From positions 1 through 18,114 of the forward strand of contig JASHRB010000085.1 in assembly GCA_030037575.1 (NCBI GenBank): a stretch of DNA of 18,114 nt. The letters are read 5' to 3'. Positions within the stretch are counted from its first letter, which is position 1; every line of letters begins with the position of its first letter. The translations under genes were made by a program, and so were the position numbers. The notes under the pieces were generated by a model, which saw only the letters and a list, made by a program, of their open reading frames with translations, searched no databases and had not been told where the DNA came from. Source of the DNA: Candidatus Sulfotelmatobacter sp. (GTDB lineage: Bacteria > Acidobacteriota > Terriglobia > Terriglobales > Acidobacteriaceae). Positions 15,091-18,114 of the stretch are shown here, in pieces.

Positions 15091-17853
15091 CTACCGCTTG
15101 AACAGACTCTGCAGATAGCGGTCGTTGTACAGGGTGGTGGTGCTTTGCACGAACTCGAGAATCTTGTACATCTTCTCGCGCGAATCGCGGCTCATCTCTT
15201 TGAACTGTACGGCGATGCCCGAGCCGGGATGAACTCTGGCCACATTGCCCTCGGCGCTCAAACTTCCATCGTCCATCGAGAACACCAGCTTGACGCCCGA
15301 CCCCGGAGAGAGAATCGCACCGCTCTCCACGTAGCAACCGCCGAGGCTGATATCGATGAGATTGCCGAAAATAGGTCCGCCGCCATCCTGGGGATGAAGT
15401 TCCACCGTCAGGCGGCACTTCACGCGCGTGTGCAGCCGCCGGTCTTTCGGTGCGGGCTGCTTCTGCTTCTCGACGTACATGCGGCGGTCGGCCTGCGCCA
15501 GGAGCTGCTCGGCGTCGCTGCCGTCTTCCGGTGATACGGCCACTCCGATGCTGAGCGAGAGAATCTCTTCTCCGCAAACTTCGAAGCCGGCCTGCCGTGC
15601 CAGAGGACGAATCAGCTCCACTTTTTTGGCGGCGGCCTCGGCCTGCAGGCCGGGAGCGATGACCACGAATTCGTCCCCGCCCATGCGGGCCACGTAATCG
15701 TACTCGCGGCAGGTATCCTTCAACGCCTGGGCAAACAGGCGCAGCACGCGATTTCCTTCAAGATGGCCGAAGCGATCGTTGATTTTCTTGAAGCCGTTCA
15801 TGTCGCAGACCATCAGAGTCAGCGGGGCATTGTCCCGTTTGCAGCGGGCGAGCTCGCGATCCAGCTGCAAAAACAGTGAACGCGCATTGGGTAGACCGGT
15901 CAGATAGTCGGTGATTGCCGAATTTTCCGCCTGCTCATATTTGAGGGCGTTTTCAATGGCGAGCGCCATTTTGCCGCTTACCGCCAGCAGCAGCCGCAGG
16001 TGATCGGAGGTGAAGGCATCGCGCTCGGAGCGATAAAGCGCGAGCACGCCGATCACTCCGTTCACCCCCTCGAGCGGCACGGCCAGAGCGGAGCGCAGCG
16101 TGCTGAATTTGTCGGGATCGTTCAAATACCCGGGCTCCACCGAGGGGTTGCCGTTGATGATGGGCTTCTTGTTCTGCGCCACCCAGCCGGAAAGCCCGTC
16201 GCCGAGCGGAATCTGCAACAACGAAAACAAGCGGTAGTTGTCCCCGTTGACGTATTCCGGGGTGAGCACTTCGTCCCGCAAAATGTAAATGGCGATGGCG
16301 TCGTACGGCACCATGGGCTTCAACTTCACGGAAAAAACCGAGAGGGTCTCACGCAGGCTCAACGACGCGCCCAAGTCCTGGCTCAATTCAAACAGCGATT
16401 GCGCTTCCTGGCGAGCGGCCGCGATTGACGACAGAAATTTGGCTTCGCGCCCGGGAGCGTCCATCGCGGCAGCGTGTTCGAATCCCGCCGCGGGCGCAGT
16501 TCCGCGGGTCATCTTGCGCTCGGTGGGCAGGACCTGGTTCCCGTTCGGGGCCGATTGTGCCAGCGCAAGATTTTCGAGCGCGTGATAACGGCGCTGCAGA
16601 ACATCGACCACCTGGGGATCAAATGCTTTCCCGGATTCCGCGGTCAGCCGCTGCATCACTTCGTCGAGCGGCATGGCGCGGCGGTATTGTCGGTCAGAGG
16701 CAAGAGCGTCGAGGTAGTCGACCGCGGAAAGAATGCGCGCACCCAGCGGTATCTCCGCACCCTTCAAACCATAGGGATATCCCGAGCCATCCCACTTTTC
16801 GTGGTGAGCGCGCACGATGGGAACCACCGGATAGGGGAAGCGCACTCGCTCCAGAATTTCCGCGCCCACCACGGTGTGTATCTTCATCTTCTCAAATTCT
16901 TCCGGCGTAAGCCGACCGGGCTTGGCGATGATGTGTTCGGGCACGGCCAGCTTGCCGATATCGTGCAACAGCGCGGCCGCGTGAAGCGCTTCCAGATCCG
17001 TGCCCTTCATGCCCAATTCTTTGGCCACTTCAATGGCGTAAACGCGCACTCGCTGCAGGTGGTCGTGGGTGGTCTGATCCTTGGCTTCGATGGCCAGCGC
17101 CAGCGCCTCAATGGTTCTCAGGTGCAGGTTTGCAATTTCTTCCACGTGGCGCTTCTCGTCCTCCAGCTTGCCCAGATACAAGCGATAGGAGCGATAAATG
17201 ATGTACATCGCGGGAACAAACAACAGCGATGTTTCCCAGTTGAAGATCTGATTGAACCATCCGATCACCCCGGCGATTCCGGCGCCCACCAAGTAATAGG
17301 GGAACGACCACAAATAGCAATCGACCAGAATTTGCCGTAAGGGCCTTCCCTCGCTGAACGAGATCACGGCCGCAATGCATCCCGCGTTCGCAAAGAAATA
17401 AGTCGAGGCTGCGAGGCACAAAATCAGCGGCCGACTGCTGATGAACTCATTGACCAGGCCGTTGTGGTAGACCAGGTAAGCCAGCGCCGTGGACACCGAA
17501 CCCGCGCAGACATTGAAGGTGAGTTGAATCGCGCTCGGACGGTTCGGATAAAGAGTCTGGGCCAACATGGAAACCGCGCCGAGAGTCATGGCTTCGGAGT
17601 AGCTGAGCTCGACGATGGCCACCAGGATGAACAGGAAGTTCACCGAGAGCGTGCCGGTGATGCCGGGGAGGGTCACGCGGAGGCGCGAGGCCAGAATCGC
17701 AATGCCCAGATAGCAGATGAACTCGGCGATGTTTTTGCTGCTGGGCCGGACGGCCGCCTGCAGCAGCGTGGCCATTCCGGCGGCGATGGTCACGCCGATG
17801 AACGCCCGCGCACCGCGAGACAGGCCTCGCCACGAGTTTCTCTGGGTAGACAT
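15091..17853 (-). CDS. Membrane HD-GYP / GAF / GGDEF / PilZ c-di-GMP protein
   Basis: 920 residues from ATG 17853 (TTG 17859 is less likely). Order: about seven or eight membrane segments (about 15-225, unnamed sensor type); a short helical linker; HD-GYP phosphodiesterase (about 240-425) with HDIGK (297-301), H326 in HTVVGAEIL, HHEKWDGSGYP (350-360) and DYLDALASDRQYR, all ligand residues present; a GAF domain (about 475-636); a GGDEF cyclase domain (about 645-795) with intact GGDEF at 725-729 and an inhibitory-site RxxD (R716-D719) exactly five residues before it; and a C-terminal PilZ domain (about 803-905) with RLHTR (806-810) and DISLGG (834-839), the two c-di-GMP-binding motifs. It therefore has the signatures for breaking down, making and binding c-di-GMP in one chain. 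It stands alone, with CDF 105 bases downstream. No gene symbol can be assigned. Confidence 0.93.
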   Translation of the reverse strand: MSTQRNSWRGLSRGARAFIGVTIAAGMATLLQAAVRPSSKNIAEFICYLGIAILASRLRVTLPGITGTLSVNFLFILVAIVELSYSEAMTLGAVSMLAQTLYPNRPSAIQLTFNVCAGSVSTALAYLVYHNGLVNEFISSRPLILCLAASTYFFANAGCIAAVISFSEGRPLRQILVDCYLWSFPYYLVGAGIAGVIGWFNQIFNWETSLLFVPAMYIIYRSYRLYLGKLEDEKRHVEEIANLHLRTIEALALAIEAKDQTTHDHLQRVRVYAIEVAKELGMKGTDLEALHAAALLHDIGKLAVPEHIIAKPGRLTPEEFEKMKIHTVVGAEILERVRFPYPVVPIVRAHHEKWDGSGYPYGLKGAEIPLGARILSAVDYLDALASDRQYRRAMPLDEVMQRLTAESGKAFDPQVVDVLQRRYHALENLALAQSAPNGNQVLPTERKMTRGTAPAAGFEHAAAMDAPGREAKFLSSIAAARQEAQSLFELSQDLGASLSLRETLSVFSVKLKPMVPYDAIAIYILRDEVLTPEYVNGDNYRLFSLLQIPLGDGLSGWVAQNKKPIINGNPSVEPGYLNDPDKFSTLRSALAVPLEGVNGVIGVLALYRSERDAFTSDHLRLLLAVSGKMALAIENALKYEQAENSAITDYLTGLPNARSLFLQLDRELARCKRDNAPLTLMVCDMNGFKKINDRFGHLEGNRVLRLFAQALKDTCREYDYVARMGGDEFVVIAPGLQAEAAAKKVELIRPLARQAGFEVCGEEILSLSIGVAVSPEDGSDAEQLLAQADRRMYVEKQKQPAPKDRRLHTRVKCRLTVELHPQDGGGPIFGNLIDISLGGCYVESGAILSPGSGVKLVFSMDDGSLSAEGNVARVHPGSGIAVQFKEMSRDSREKMYKILEFVQSTTTLYNDRYLQSLFKR

Positions 17854-17917
17854 GGTCAAAGCTCAATTCGACGGCGGGTAACCTTACCAACCCCCTAACA
17901 CACGTACTCCCACCAAG

Positions 17918-17945
17918 AATAAACAGCTAAGGCGTTTATTAACAA
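17918..17945 (-). promoter_or_regulatory. Candidate promoter overlapped by an inverted repeat
   Basis: On the minus strand TTGTTA (17945-17940) and TTTATT (17923-17918) lie 16 bases apart, each matching 4 of 6 consensus positions, giving a leader of roughly 57 bases for the c-di-GMP gene. Perfect 7-base arms AATAAAC (17918-17924) and GTTTATT (17934-17940) with a 9-base spacer overlie both boxes, as a repressor operator might. Confidence 0.35.
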
Positions 17946-18011
17946 TGCCTTGTGAGCAACCTGCCAAACTTCCGTAATCGCCCGAGGTAACTCCCGGTCA
18001 GACCTTGTGAA

Positions 18012-18025
18012 TGCAACGGGTTGCA
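18012..18025. promoter_or_regulatory. 14-bp palindrome upstream of the c-di-GMP gene
   Basis: TGCAAC, two bases, GTTGCA: perfect 6-base arms, about 160 bases upstream of the start at 17853. The shape is that of a binding site for a dimeric helix-turn-helix regulator. No regulator gene is in the window and I do not know the cognate protein. The rest of 17854-18114 shows no gene I would support. Confidence 0.3.
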
Positions 18026-18114
18026 AAACATGCGCCGCGCCTGGGGGGGTGGTTGTCGTGGCCTGCGAAAGCGCTCCATAACGGTTTGCGGGGAACAAAG
18101 TCCATCCTCTGAAG

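Noticed and set aside
14065..15534. 489-codon plus-strand open frame across the CDF gene and the end of the c-di-GMP gene
   Set aside because: Antisense to two well-supported genes; rich in His, Arg and Gln as expected for a shadow.
17895..18098. 67-codon minus-strand open frame upstream of the c-di-GMP gene
   Set aside because: No ribosome site or recognisable features; it covers the palindromes and candidate promoter, so it is more likely regulatory DNA.
17854..18114. c-di-GMP riboswitch upstream of the HD-GYP/GGDEF gene
   Set aside because: I looked for the conserved elements of the known c-di-GMP riboswitch class and did not find them.

Overview
The window is a GC-rich bacterial chromosomal segment made mostly of conserved housekeeping genes. 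It has no phage, transposase, CRISPR, rRNA or tRNA signal that I can see. The gene content (folate-type TrmFO, SelB, the [4Fe-4S]-type PurF, a YqhQ-like DUF1385 gene beside prfA and prmC, a bacterial ATP-dependent DNA ligase, and a very large c-di-GMP protein) together with codon style suggests an acidobacterium-like soil or sediment organism. That placement is inference; no rRNA is present to fix it.

Layout, left to right. Positions 29-2301 (minus strand) hold a GNAT fragment that has lost its N-terminus, coupled by a 4-base overlap to trmFO, followed by a second GNAT gene broken by three frameshifts. A plus-strand AhpD-like carboxymuconolactone decarboxylase family gene (2408-2935) converges on minus-strand selB (2938-4887). 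A leader of about 190 bases separates selB from the divergent purine genes purL (5078-7465) and purF (7516-8964), which catalyse the fourth and first steps of IMP synthesis. purF converges on the minus-strand group DUF1385 - prfA - prmC (12176 to 8978): a membrane protein, release factor RF1 and the methylase that modifies the RF1 GGQ motif. An ATP-dependent DNA ligase (12328-14046, plus) is divergent from DUF1385 and converges on a cation diffusion facilitator (14056-14985, minus). The right end is a 920-residue membrane protein combining HD-GYP, GAF, GGDEF and PilZ domains (15091-17853, minus), preceded by a 261-base upstream region with two operator-like palindromes.

Themes. (1) Translation is heavily represented: TrmFO (tRNA T54), SelB (selenocysteine insertion), RF1 and PrmC. 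(2) Four conserved enzymes (TrmFO, SelB, PurL, ligase) each carry an extra block of about 25-31 low-complexity residues, and the DNA in or across each block contains an inverted repeat. A further strong hairpin lies at the purL-purF junction. This could be a family of small palindromic elements that insert in frame, but chance inverted repeats in GC-rich DNA are a serious alternative. (3) The HD-GYP/GGDEF/PilZ protein appears to hold synthesis, breakdown and sensing of c-di-GMP in one chain with all signature residues intact; it is the most interesting single gene here. I did not find a convincing entirely new multi-gene system.
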